Origin: an uncultured Lachnospiraceae bacterium
GTDB lineage: Bacteria; Bacillota; Clostridia; Lachnospirales; Lachnospiraceae
DNA length: 8,596 nt
Direction: 5' to 3'
Assembly: GCA_910586605.1 (NCBI GenBank)
Contig: CAJUJR010000104.1
Location: 1-8,596 of the forward strand
In this document: positions 1 through 5,575 of the stretch, piece after piece
Position numbering within the stretch: position 1 is the first letter of the stretch
How the letters are laid out: each line of letters opens with the position of its first letter
The notes under the pieces: generated by a model
What the model was told of the DNA's origin: nothing
Database searches by the model: none
What the model saw: only the letters and a program-made list of their open reading frames with translations
Program-made: the position numbers and the translations under genes

Positions 1-1
1 A

Positions 2-83
2 TTCTTAAGGGCGTAGGATTGCCCAGGGAGGAATGTCTTCTATAATTTTTGCCAGAATGTAAGTAAGGCAAAACTTTCGCTTT
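2..83 (-). pseudogene. possible IS3-type transposase C-terminal scrap
   Basis: Read on the minus strand, the frame from 83 down to the left edge gives a short peptide containing YRRHSSLGNPTP. This resembles the extreme C-terminal rve_3 signature of IS3-family transposases (typically Y-N-x-x-R-x-H-S-S-L-G-x-x-T/S-P). The frame is closed upstream by a stop codon at 84-86, so no intact transposase can be present here, and the segment runs off the window. Only about 27 codons are available, so the resemblance could be chance. If real, it is a mobile-element remnant. Confidence 0.25.
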
Positions 84-300
84 CTACAGAAAATATATAT
101 CCCTGCCTAAAAACTTTTTAATTTTTCTAAATCTGGCGCAGGCAGGGACATAACAGCCCTGCCCATCCCATTGATCCTAACATCATTATATTCAAATCCG
201 CAGTAAACACAATACCTAATTTGCAAAAGCAAAATATCCCCCTTTACATACAAAGCTATCCTGTCTAAAATAGTTATTGGCAAAGCAACCATTAACTTTC
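84..300. other. gene-poor stretch with competing inverted repeats
   Basis: I find no convincing gene here. CCCTGCCT (101-108) is the exact reverse complement of AGGCAGGG (140-147). GGCAGGG (141-147) is in turn complementary to CCCTGCC (157-163), so the middle copy can pair with either flank. A minus-strand open frame of 61 codons (107-292) has no good ribosome binding site and no recognisable motif beyond a lone CVYC; I do not call it a gene. Confidence 0.4.
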
Positions 301-301
301 G

Positions 302-329
302 TTTGCAGTCTCTAAAAACATGTTATAAA
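302..329 (+). promoter_or_regulatory. extended -10 promoter for the structured RNA / aroK leader
   Basis: TATAAA at 324-329 is preceded by TG at 321-322 with one intervening base, the extended -10 pattern. A modest -35-like TTTGCA lies at 302-307 with a 16-base spacer. The predicted start is near the A at 337, placing the whole folded segment 343-471 at the 5' end of the transcript. The -35 match is weak (4 of 6); the extended -10 carries the call. Confidence 0.45.
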
Positions 330-336
330 TTTTTTC

Positions 337-471
337 AAATGGACAAATAACGGAACAAAAGTTCACTTTGGCTATTTGTTTCTGAGCGAAAACAGATAGC
401 TATGATGGCGGATGAAAAACTGCATTCGCAGATTTCTTATCGCCCTTCGTGACAAGCCGCTCAGAAATGAG
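337..471 (+). ncRNA. structured pseudoknot RNA / leader upstream of shikimate kinase
   Basis: Several base-paired elements can be read directly. (1) GAAC-AAAA-GTTC, 353-364. (2) An 11-bp stem 371-381 with 390-400, closing an 8-base loop; one pair is G·U only in the + strand RNA, which favours this orientation. (3) A long hairpin 407-444: GGCG/CGCC, then AT/AT with one bulge, G·U and A-U pairs, AAA/TTT, and a CTGC/GCAG tip with loop ATTC. (4) The loop of stem 2 plus its 3 preceding bases (379-388) is a perfect 10-base complement of 458-467, giving a pseudoknot that encloses hairpin 3. No U-run follows, so this is not an intrinsic terminator. The structure ends directly at the aroK ribosome binding site (469-473). 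It could be a cis-regulatory leader or a separate small RNA; I do not recognise a named family. The pairing is seen in the sequence; the function is unknown. Confidence 0.55.
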
Positions 472-478
472 GGATTCT

Positions 479-985
479 ATGAAAAATATTATTCTAACCG
501 GAATGCCTGGCGCCGGAAAAAGCACAGTAGGTGTTGTGCTGGCTAAAAAAACAGGCTGCTCTTTTATTGATACAGATTTGATTATACAAGAACAGCAAAA
601 AATGCTGTTATATGAAATTATTAGGAAGAACGGCCTGGAGGCCTTCAAACAAATGGAAAACAAAATAAATGCCTCCATACAGGCAGACCATACTGTTATT
701 GCAACTGGAGGCAGTGTAATTTATGGAAAAGAAGCTATGGGACATTTTCAGTCAATTGGCTCTATTTTCTATTTAAAACTTGGTTACCAAGAGATAGAAA
801 AACGGGTCGGGAACCTGGAACAGCGGGGTGTTGCCATGCCTTCTGGCTGTTCCCTGAAAGAATTGTATGAAGAAAGGGCTCCCCTTTATGAAAAATACGC
901 CAATTTTACAATTGACTGCCACAATAAAACAATACGGGAAATTACAGAAGAAATTGCTAGAATCTACAACGCATCCTATAAGTAA
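479..985 (+). CDS. aroK: shikimate kinase (divergent AroK-like)
   Basis: This 168-residue P-loop kinase is of normal AroK length. The family phosphorylates shikimate to shikimate-3-phosphate with ATP in the chorismate pathway, in the cytoplasm. Seen: Walker A GMPGAGKS at residues 8-15, the DTD motif with D33 (equivalent of the shikimate/Mg-contacting Asp), a lid arginine at R116 in QRGVA, and R133 before PLYEKYA. Odd points: the usual F-R-x-x-E motif reads FKQME, so the shikimate-binding Arg is Lys57, and the GGG motif reads GGS (77-79). A shifted substrate preference is therefore possible. The start was chosen at 479 because GAGGG (469-473) sits five bases upstream; an upstream GTG at 449 lacks such a site and lies inside the structured RNA. 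It is probably transcribed with the pseudoknot leader and terminated in the palindrome downstream. Family sure; substrate less so. Confidence 0.8.
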   Translation: MKNIILTGMPGAGKSTVGVVLAKKTGCSFIDTDLIIQEQQKMLLYEIIRKNGLEAFKQMENKINASIQADHTVIATGGSVIYGKEAMGHFQSIGSIFYLKLGYQEIEKRVGNLEQRGVAMPSGCSLKELYEERAPLYEKYANFTIDCHNKTIREITEEIARIYNASYK

Positions 986-1006
986 TTCTGTCCACTGCCG
1001 CCACTT

Positions 1007-1164
1007 AGGAACTGTAAATAAATTATTTTATCATTTTGCTTGTCTATTTCTTCGATTGCACATGTCAAAAATCCTCAGCGTAGCCCGCTACGCCTACGTT
1101 TTTTGACATGCACCCTCAAAGAAATATCCAGCGCAAACTGACAATTAATTTATTTACAGTTCCT
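1007..1164. mobile_element. palindromic MITE-like element
   Basis: A 19-base perfect terminal inverted repeat (1007-1025 and 1146-1164, beginning AGGAACTGTAAATAAATTA) bounds about 158 bp. The arms remain imperfectly complementary inward (ATTTCTT/AAGAAAT blocks) to a central perfect CATGTCAAAAA/TTTTTGACATG pair (1061-1071, 1100-1110), with a GCGTAGC/GCTACGC hairpin at its tip. Counting the repeat from GGAACTG, both ends abut the trinucleotide TTA in direct orientation, consistent with a short target-site duplication. There is no internal open frame of note. This is the architecture of a non-autonomous miniature element that folds end to end; I recall similar sequences between genes in Lachnospiraceae, but that is memory, not a search. 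Confidence 0.6.
1078..1104 (+). terminator. probable intrinsic terminator at the palindrome centre
   Basis: GCGTAGC (1078-1084) and GCTACGC (1087-1093) form a GC-rich stem, followed after five bases by six T residues (1099-1104). Being inside a palindrome, the opposite strand also has a T-run (five) after the stem, so it may work in both directions. It lies about 90 bases after the aroK stop and is the only terminator candidate for that gene. The gap between stem and T-run is not ideal. Confidence 0.4.
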
Positions 1165-1211
1165 TACACTATAGTCCTAAAAAAGTAAATGCTGTTGCCT
1201 TGGTAATACCA

Positions 1212-1240
1212 TTGAATTACCTTTAAAAAAACAGTATAAT
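1212..1240 (+). promoter_or_regulatory. sigma-A type promoter upstream of rqcH
   Basis: TTGAAT (1212-1217) and a consensus TATAAT (1235-1240) are separated by exactly 17 bases, with an A-rich spacer. The predicted start is near 1247, giving a leader of about 283 bases before rqcH. No other promoter of this quality lies between the palindromic element and rqcH, so it is the best candidate for the rqcH-PHP operon. It may originally have served the decayed gene just downstream. Confidence 0.6.
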
Positions 1241-1329
1241 AGAAAAATGATAGTCACTATTACTCCGGCTATTAAATATCATAATAATTTTTCGCTGGAT
1301 AAATGCCCCTATGCAAGATGGATAATTGA

Positions 1330-1515
1330 GCTGTAGCAAGTACCACAGTGATTGAAGGCAATGAAGCAGATGGACATTTAGGTCAGAAAAAGTTACGATA
1401 TTTAGTAACCAAAGTAATATCCACAAACAATATAAGATTGATCAGAAAGGAAACGTTACTTATTACTTATAGAAGTTGCATCCTGCAAGTTTTACCAGAA
1501 AACGTAATAATGTAA
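1330..1515 (+). pseudogene. fossil of an FabK / nitronate monooxygenase-like gene
   Basis: An open frame without a start codon, entered after an in-frame stop, contains TVIEGNEADGHLG, then a segment reading LVTKVISTNNIRLI. In FabK and nitronate-monooxygenase (NPD) flavoproteins the corresponding stretch reads roughly V-x-E-G-x-E-A/S-G-G-H-x-G, followed by L-V-x-x-V-V-x-x-x-N-I-P-V-I. The order and spacing match, but the second Gly of the GGH motif is Asp and the downstream glycine-rich region is absent. The preceding bases, in another frame, include ARW-I-EL, which could belong to the same ancestral domain. Likely the remains of a deleted gene now serving as leader sequence. Call rests on motif resemblance only. 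Confidence 0.3.
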
Positions 1516-1516
1516 C
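1455..1516 (+). repeat. hairpin element immediately before rqcH
   Basis: GTTAC (1455-1459) pairs with GTAAC (1512-1516), and TATTAC (1461-1466) with GTAATA (1504-1509). Inside is TTGCA-TCC-TGCAA (1476-1488). The stem ends three bases before the GGAAA that serves as the weak rqcH ribosome binding site, so folding could influence translation. It shares a 9-base core TTATAGAAG plus a following TGC hairpin with the larger element at 5407-5506, suggesting a related repeat family. Confidence 0.45.
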
Positions 1517-1529
1517 ATGGAAATAAAAT

Positions 1530-3332
1530 ATGGCATTTGACGGAATTGTAATTGCAGGTGTTGTTTCAGAATTACAGGCGGCGCTGACAGACGGGAGAAT
1601 CACTAAAATTGCACAGCCAGAAAAAGACAAGCTTCTTTTAACAATTAAAAACAGCAGGGCAGATGAAACTGGAAAGACGATCCGTTCCCAGGAACGTCTT
1701 GTTATTTCTGTTAATCCAAGCCTTCCCCTGATTTACCTGACGCAGGATAACCAAGCAGCCCCCCTGCAGGCGCCAACTTTTTGCATGGTTTTGCGAAAAC
1801 ACCTGAATAACTGTAAAATCAAACGCATCACACAAATCGGTTTAGAACGTGTAATTTGCTTTGAATTAGAACATCTAAATGAAATGGGGGATTTCTGCGA
1901 AAAAAAACTCTATGTTGAACTGATGGGAAAACACAGTAATATTATATTCTGTGATGAAAAAAATACGATTGTTGACAGCATTAAACATATATCTATGTTA
2001 GTCAGTTCAGTGCGCGAAGTTCTTCCAGGACACAACTATTTTATCCCAAATACACAGGAAAAAAAGGATCCTTTTACAATAACAGAAGACGAATTTCTCC
2101 ATGTTATTTTGGAAAAACCACTTCCATTAGACAAAGCGCTCTATCAGTCCCTGACTGGGTTTAGCAGCGTTATGGCTAATGAACTTCTCTACCGCTCTTC
2201 CCTTTCCATAAGGAACACGGCAAAAGAATTAAGTGAAATGGAAAAACTGCATCTATACCGGAACTTCTGTGCATTAATGGAATCCATACAAAACAAAAAG
2301 TTTTGCCCAACCATTGTATACCATAAAGACACACCGGTAGAATTTGCAGGCACAGCACTGACAGGATATCAGGACAACCCAAAGTACCGCACAGAAACAA
2401 GGGAAAGCATCAGCCTTCTGCTTTATGAATATTATAATACAAAAGAAATTATGGGGCGGATTCATCAAAAATCAGCAGACTTGCGGAGAATTACACAAAC
2501 CGTCCTAGAGCGGAGCCTAAAAAAATATGATTTGCAGAAAAAGCAGCTCAAAGATACAGAAAAACGGGAAAAATATAAAGTTTATGGAGAACTTTTAACA
2601 ACCTATGGCTATGAATTAAAAGGCGGCGAAAAAAAGCTGACTTGCGAAAACTATTACACTAATTCTGAAATTACGATTCCGTTAGATGAAACAAAAAGCG
2701 CCGTAGAAAATGCAAAACGTTATTTTGAAAAATATGCAAAATTAAAGAGGACATGTGAGGCGCTTACTGTACAAATCCAGGAAACACAACAGGAAATTGA
2801 GCATTTGAACTCCATCGGCAATTCTTTGGACATTGCGCGTTTTGAAGAAGACCTTACCGCTATCCGCCGGGAACTTAGCGAAGCAGGATATATTAAGCGC
2901 CATGCGGCAAAAGGGAAGCAGGCTTCCCGGAAATCTGAAAAAAGCAGGCCGCTCCATTACCTTTCCTCAGATGGTTTCCACATGTATGTTGGAAAAAATA
3001 ACTTTCAGAATGAAGAGCTGACTTTTAAAGTTGCAACAGGCAATGACTGGTGGTTCCATGCCAAACAAAATGCCGGCTCCCATGTAATTGTAAAAACAGA
3101 AGGAAAAGAACTTCCTGACCGTACTTTTGAAGAAGCAGCGCGCCTTGCCGCTTATTATTCCAAATCCCGCGACCAGGAAAAAGCTGAAATTGATTATATC
3201 CAGAAAAAACATATTAAAAAACCAAACGGTGCAAAACCTGGATTTGTAGTATATTATACAAATTATTCCATGACAATACCTACTGATATTACCGGAATAC
3301 AAGAAATCACAGAAGGGGGCGATATAAAATGA
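1530..3332 (+). CDS. rqcH: RqcH, NFACT-family ribosome quality control protein (Rqc2 homolog)
   Basis: This 600-residue protein is slightly longer than the 570-residue Bacillus RqcH. It was formerly annotated as fibronectin-binding protein FbpA. Known role: it binds obstructed 50S-peptidyl-tRNA and recruits alanyl-tRNA to add C-terminal Ala tails that mark stalled proteins for proteolysis. Seen: NFACT-N start MAFDGIVIAGV; the NEMGD...ELMGKHSNIIF block (117-140); a helical/HhH middle (about 180-260); charged coiled-coil segments (about 305-350 and 395-455); and the C-terminal NFACT-R domain (about 473-585) with GKNNFQNEELT, DWWFHAK and GSHVIV. The Asp-Arg pair needed for tRNA binding in Bacillus (D97-R98) appears as E106-R107, a conservative change. 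The ribosome binding site is weak (GGAAA, 1519-1523). The TGA stop overlaps the ATG of the next gene. Confidence 0.93.
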   Translation: MAFDGIVIAGVVSELQAALTDGRITKIAQPEKDKLLLTIKNSRADETGKTIRSQERLVISVNPSLPLIYLTQDNQAAPLQAPTFCMVLRKHLNNCKIKRITQIGLERVICFELEHLNEMGDFCEKKLYVELMGKHSNIIFCDEKNTIVDSIKHISMLVSSVREVLPGHNYFIPNTQEKKDPFTITEDEFLHVILEKPLPLDKALYQSLTGFSSVMANELLYRSSLSIRNTAKELSEMEKLHLYRNFCALMESIQNKKFCPTIVYHKDTPVEFAGTALTGYQDNPKYRTETRESISLLLYEYYNTKEIMGRIHQKSADLRRITQTVLERSLKKYDLQKKQLKDTEKREKYKVYGELLTTYGYELKGGEKKLTCENYYTNSEITIPLDETKSAVENAKRYFEKYAKLKRTCEALTVQIQETQQEIEHLNSIGNSLDIARFEEDLTAIRRELSEAGYIKRHAAKGKQASRKSEKSRPLHYLSSDGFHMYVGKNNFQNEELTFKVATGNDWWFHAKQNAGSHVIVKTEGKELPDRTFEEAARLAAYYSKSRDQEKAEIDYIQKKHIKKPNGAKPGFVVYYTNYSMTIPTDITGIQEITEGGDIK

Positions 3333-4171
3333 TACTTTCTGACAACCATGTACACACCTCTTTTTCTGCAGACAGCAGCACATCAATGGAAGCTATGGTG
3401 CAACGTGCCATTGAGCTGCATCTGCCCTCTATCTGTTTTACAGACCATTTGGACTATGGCTTTCCAGAACAATACCAGACTGAATTTTTATTTTCACTGG
3501 AAGATTATTTTGATACCATACAAAACCTGAAAGAAAAGTATCCCTCCCTCCAAATCCGCACTGGCGTAGAACTTGGGTTAAAAGAAGATATTTTTGAAAC
3601 AATCTCTGCAATCCCTGAAAGAAACCAATTTGATTTTGTGATTGGCTCTACCCACATTGTAGATAACTTAGACCCATATTACGAAGAATACTGGGAAAAC
3701 CTGGGAGAAGAAAACGGTATTTCCCAGTATTTTGATAAAACATATGATAATATCAAACTTAATTTCGACATTGATTCCTATGGACATCTTGATTATATTA
3801 TCCGTTATTGCCCAACTGTGAAAAAGGCAAAAAAGCAAGGCACGGAAAATGAAAGTTTCTATCAAGAAACCTTAAAGAAAAACAAAGAAATCCTTGATGA
3901 AATCCTTCTTTCCCTAATTCAGCTTGGAAAAGGCCTAGAAGTAAATACCGCAGGGTTACGGTATGGGCTTGGGCATCCAAACCCTCACGAAGCCATTCTG
4001 CAACGATATAGAGAACTTGGCGGCACAACTATTACAATTGGTTCTGATGCCCATGAAACCAAATACCTGGCTTATTCATTCGGACAAATTCCAGAACTGC
4101 TTTTAAAATGTGGCTTTAACTACTGCACAGAATTTAGTAAACGCCGCCCAGTTCAGATTCCCTTTATTTAG
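3329..4171 (+). CDS. PHP-domain histidinol-phosphatase (HisJ/HisK family)
   Basis: This 280-residue cytoplasmic metallo-phosphatase belongs to the PHP superfamily. Family members hydrolyse histidinol phosphate to histidinol, the penultimate step of histidine synthesis, but many Clostridial homologs have untested substrates. The metal-ligand motifs are all present in order: DNHVHTSFSAD (H7, H9, D15), FTDHLDY (H40), TGVELG (E81), GSTH (H109), GHLDY (H153), NTAG and GSDAH (D240, H242). Its ATG overlaps the rqcH stop as ATGA (3329-3332), with GGGGG (3315-3319) upstream, so translation is coupled to rqcH. No his genes are adjacent, and the pairing with rqcH gives no metabolic hint. Its TAG stop overlaps the stop of the opposing cysteine desulfurase. 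Alternative: a general PHP phosphoesterase. Confidence 0.88.
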   Translation: MILSDNHVHTSFSADSSTSMEAMVQRAIELHLPSICFTDHLDYGFPEQYQTEFLFSLEDYFDTIQNLKEKYPSLQIRTGVELGLKEDIFETISAIPERNQFDFVIGSTHIVDNLDPYYEEYWENLGEENGISQYFDKTYDNIKLNFDIDSYGHLDYIIRYCPTVKKAKKQGTENESFYQETLKKNKEILDEILLSLIQLGKGLEVNTAGLRYGLGHPNPHEAILQRYRELGGTTITIGSDAHETKYLAYSFGQIPELLLKCGFNYCTEFSKRRPVQIPFI

Positions 4172-5331
4172 CCCTTCACCTTCTGGTATTCATCAGAAAA
4201 TTCCCGGAGCTGGCTTACTAACGGTATCAGGCGTTTTATAAAATATTCCATCTCCTCCATTGTATTTTCTGCCCCCAGCGTAATCCGGATTGTTCCGCGT
4301 GCAATCTCTTCCGGCAGCCCAATCCCCTGTAAAACATGGGAAATGGTATGTTCTGAAGAGGCGCATGCCGAACCGCCAGAAACACAAATCCCTTCCATAT
4401 CCAACAGAATAATCAGGGATTCCCCCTCTAAAAACTGGAAACTCACATTGACATTCCCATCTAAGCGCTCTTTTTGCGAACCATTAATCCTACAATAAGG
4501 AATATCTTCTAATATCCGTTTTATCAGGTAATCGCGCATCTTCCTAAGATGGCTATGGTTTTCCTGAAACATCCTCTCGCCAACTGCGACTGCTTTTCCC
4601 ATTCCTACAATTCCTGCAACATTTTCCGTCCCTGCCCGTCTCCTTCTCTCCTGGCTGCCGCCATGCATAAAAGAAGGTAGGCTGACTTCCCTGCGGACAA
4701 AAAGAAACCCAACACCTTTAGGTCCCCGGAATTTATGGCTGCTGACACTCATCAAATCAATCTGCATTTTACGCACATCTATTTTTTCATGCAGATATGC
4801 CTGCACAGCATCTGTATGGAAAAAAACATGGTGCCTCCTGGCAATCTGCCCAATTTTAGCAACTGGCTGGATTGTCCCGATTTCATTATTTGCAAACATA
4901 ATACTGATTAATATTGTATCCGGCCGAATCGAACGTTCCAACTGCCTAACTGAAATCTTCCCTTCCCCATCTACTGGGAGATATGTCACTTCATACCCTC
5001 TTGTTTCAAGATATTCACAGGTTCTAAGGACAGCATGATGCTCTATGCAGGAAGTAATAATATGCCTCCCTTTTTCTTGTAATCCTTCTGCTAGCCCAAT
5101 CAACGCCCAATTGTCAGATTCCGTCCCACCGCATGTAAAATAAATCTCATCTGGTTCTGCATGGATGCTGTCTGCTATTTTCTGCCGGACACGCCGCAGG
5201 ATTTCCTGTACATCCTCACTAAATTCATATACCCCCGAAGGATTTGCATACAACTCGCCAAAATACGGTATCATTTCTTTCACTACTTCTGGATGTACGG
5301 CTGTTGTAGCGGCATGGTCAAGATATATCAT
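4168..5331 (-). CDS. nifS: cysteine desulfurase (NifS/IscS, group I)
   Basis: This 387-residue PLP enzyme converts cysteine to alanine and a protein-bound persulfide, feeding Fe-S cluster assembly or tRNA thiolation. Seen, numbered from the chosen start: the YLDHAATT N-terminus; CGGTESDNWA (67-76); EHHAVL with the PLP-stacking His (98/99); NNEIGTIQP; HTDAVQ (D174); SSHKFRGPKG with the Schiff-base Lys200; GGSQERRRRAGTENV (group I signature); and the active-site loop CVSGGSACASSE with catalytic Cys323. The start at 5331 was preferred because AAAGGGG stands eight bases upstream and the family begins just before YLDHAATT. The ATG at 5358 would add nine residues not seen in relatives and leave only a few bases of leader from the predicted promoter. 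No iscU or thiI partner is in view. IscS-type use for tRNA thiolation is equally possible. Confidence 0.93.
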   Translation of the reverse strand: MIYLDHAATTAVHPEVVKEMIPYFGELYANPSGVYEFSEDVQEILRRVRQKIADSIHAEPDEIYFTCGGTESDNWALIGLAEGLQEKGRHIITSCIEHHAVLRTCEYLETRGYEVTYLPVDGEGKISVRQLERSIRPDTILISIMFANNEIGTIQPVAKIGQIARRHHVFFHTDAVQAYLHEKIDVRKMQIDLMSVSSHKFRGPKGVGFLFVRREVSLPSFMHGGSQERRRRAGTENVAGIVGMGKAVAVGERMFQENHSHLRKMRDYLIKRILEDIPYCRINGSQKERLDGNVNVSFQFLEGESLIILLDMEGICVSGGSACASSEHTISHVLQGIGLPEEIARGTIRITLGAENTMEEMEYFIKRLIPLVSQLREFSDEYQKVKG

Positions 5332-5369
5332 TACAGTTTCCCCTTTGTTCCTGTTCATAGTCCTGTTTT

Positions 5370-5398
5370 AGTATATGAAGCTATGGGAAAAATGTGAA
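5370..5398 (-). promoter_or_regulatory. promoter of the cysteine desulfurase
   Basis: On the minus strand, TTCACA (5398-5393, 5 of 6 to the -35 consensus) and TATACT (5375-5370, 5 of 6 to the -10) are 17 bases apart. The predicted start is near 5363, about 32 bases before the chosen ATG at 5331. This gives a normal short leader containing the GGGG ribosome binding site. Confidence 0.6.
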
Positions 5399-5406
5399 AA
5401 ATAACC

Positions 5407-5506
5407 GTTACTATGCAAGAGCCTTGTTCCTTTATAGAAGCTGCCACATTGCAGCTTTTGCTGGCAGGTCTTGCAAATGGTGGTTAGAACGGCCATAAAT
5501 AGTAAC
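5407..5506. repeat. nested palindromic element between divergent genes
   Basis: Three inverted repeats are nested about one centre: GTTACTAT/ATAGTAAC (5407-5414, 5499-5506), TGCAAGA/TCTTGCA (5414-5420, 5469-5475; extended by CCT/AGG across a one-base bulge), and AAGCTGC/GCAGCTT (5438-5444, 5451-5457) with a six-base loop. There is no open frame. Ends in GTTACT...AGTAAC and the TTATAGAAG core link it to the hairpin at 1455-1516. It is probably a small mobile or RNA-forming repeat, and it occupies most of the gap between the desulfurase promoter and the flippase. I see no clear flippase promoter; TTGCAA (5472-5477) with CATAAA 17 bases on is a weak possibility inside this element. Confidence 0.5.
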
Positions 5507-5575
5507 AAACTACTACTCATAACTTAGAAAATCCTGCATAAAATGTGGTGTATCCCAAAAAACAGGAAAATAAAT

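Noticed and set aside
107..292. 61-codon minus-strand open frame
   Set aside because: No ribosome binding site, no recognisable domain, and it begins at the edge of the conserved RNA element; probably incidental.
402..452. Short + strand peptide (16 codons) before aroK as a leader peptide
   Set aside because: No ribosome binding site and no run of aromatic codons expected of an attenuator peptide; the bases are better explained by hairpin 407-444.
449..478. Upstream GTG start for the shikimate kinase
   Set aside because: No ribosome binding site, overlaps the structured RNA, and family members begin right before the P-loop strand; ATG at 479 has GAGGG at good distance.
867..1106. 79-codon + strand open frame
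   Set aside because: Overlaps the aroK end and translates the palindromic element; a shadow frame.
1247..1336. 29-codon ORF starting at the predicted transcription start
   Set aside because: No ribosome binding site and no similarity I recognise; may be part of the gene fossil.
2967..3386. 139-codon minus-strand open frame across the rqcH/PHP junction
   Set aside because: Antisense shadow of two clearly conserved coding regions; cysteine- and phenylalanine-rich composition is typical of reversed A/T-rich codons.
5332..5358. Nine-codon longer start for the cysteine desulfurase
   Set aside because: Would start only a few bases after the predicted transcription start; the internal ATG has a strong AAAGGGG site.
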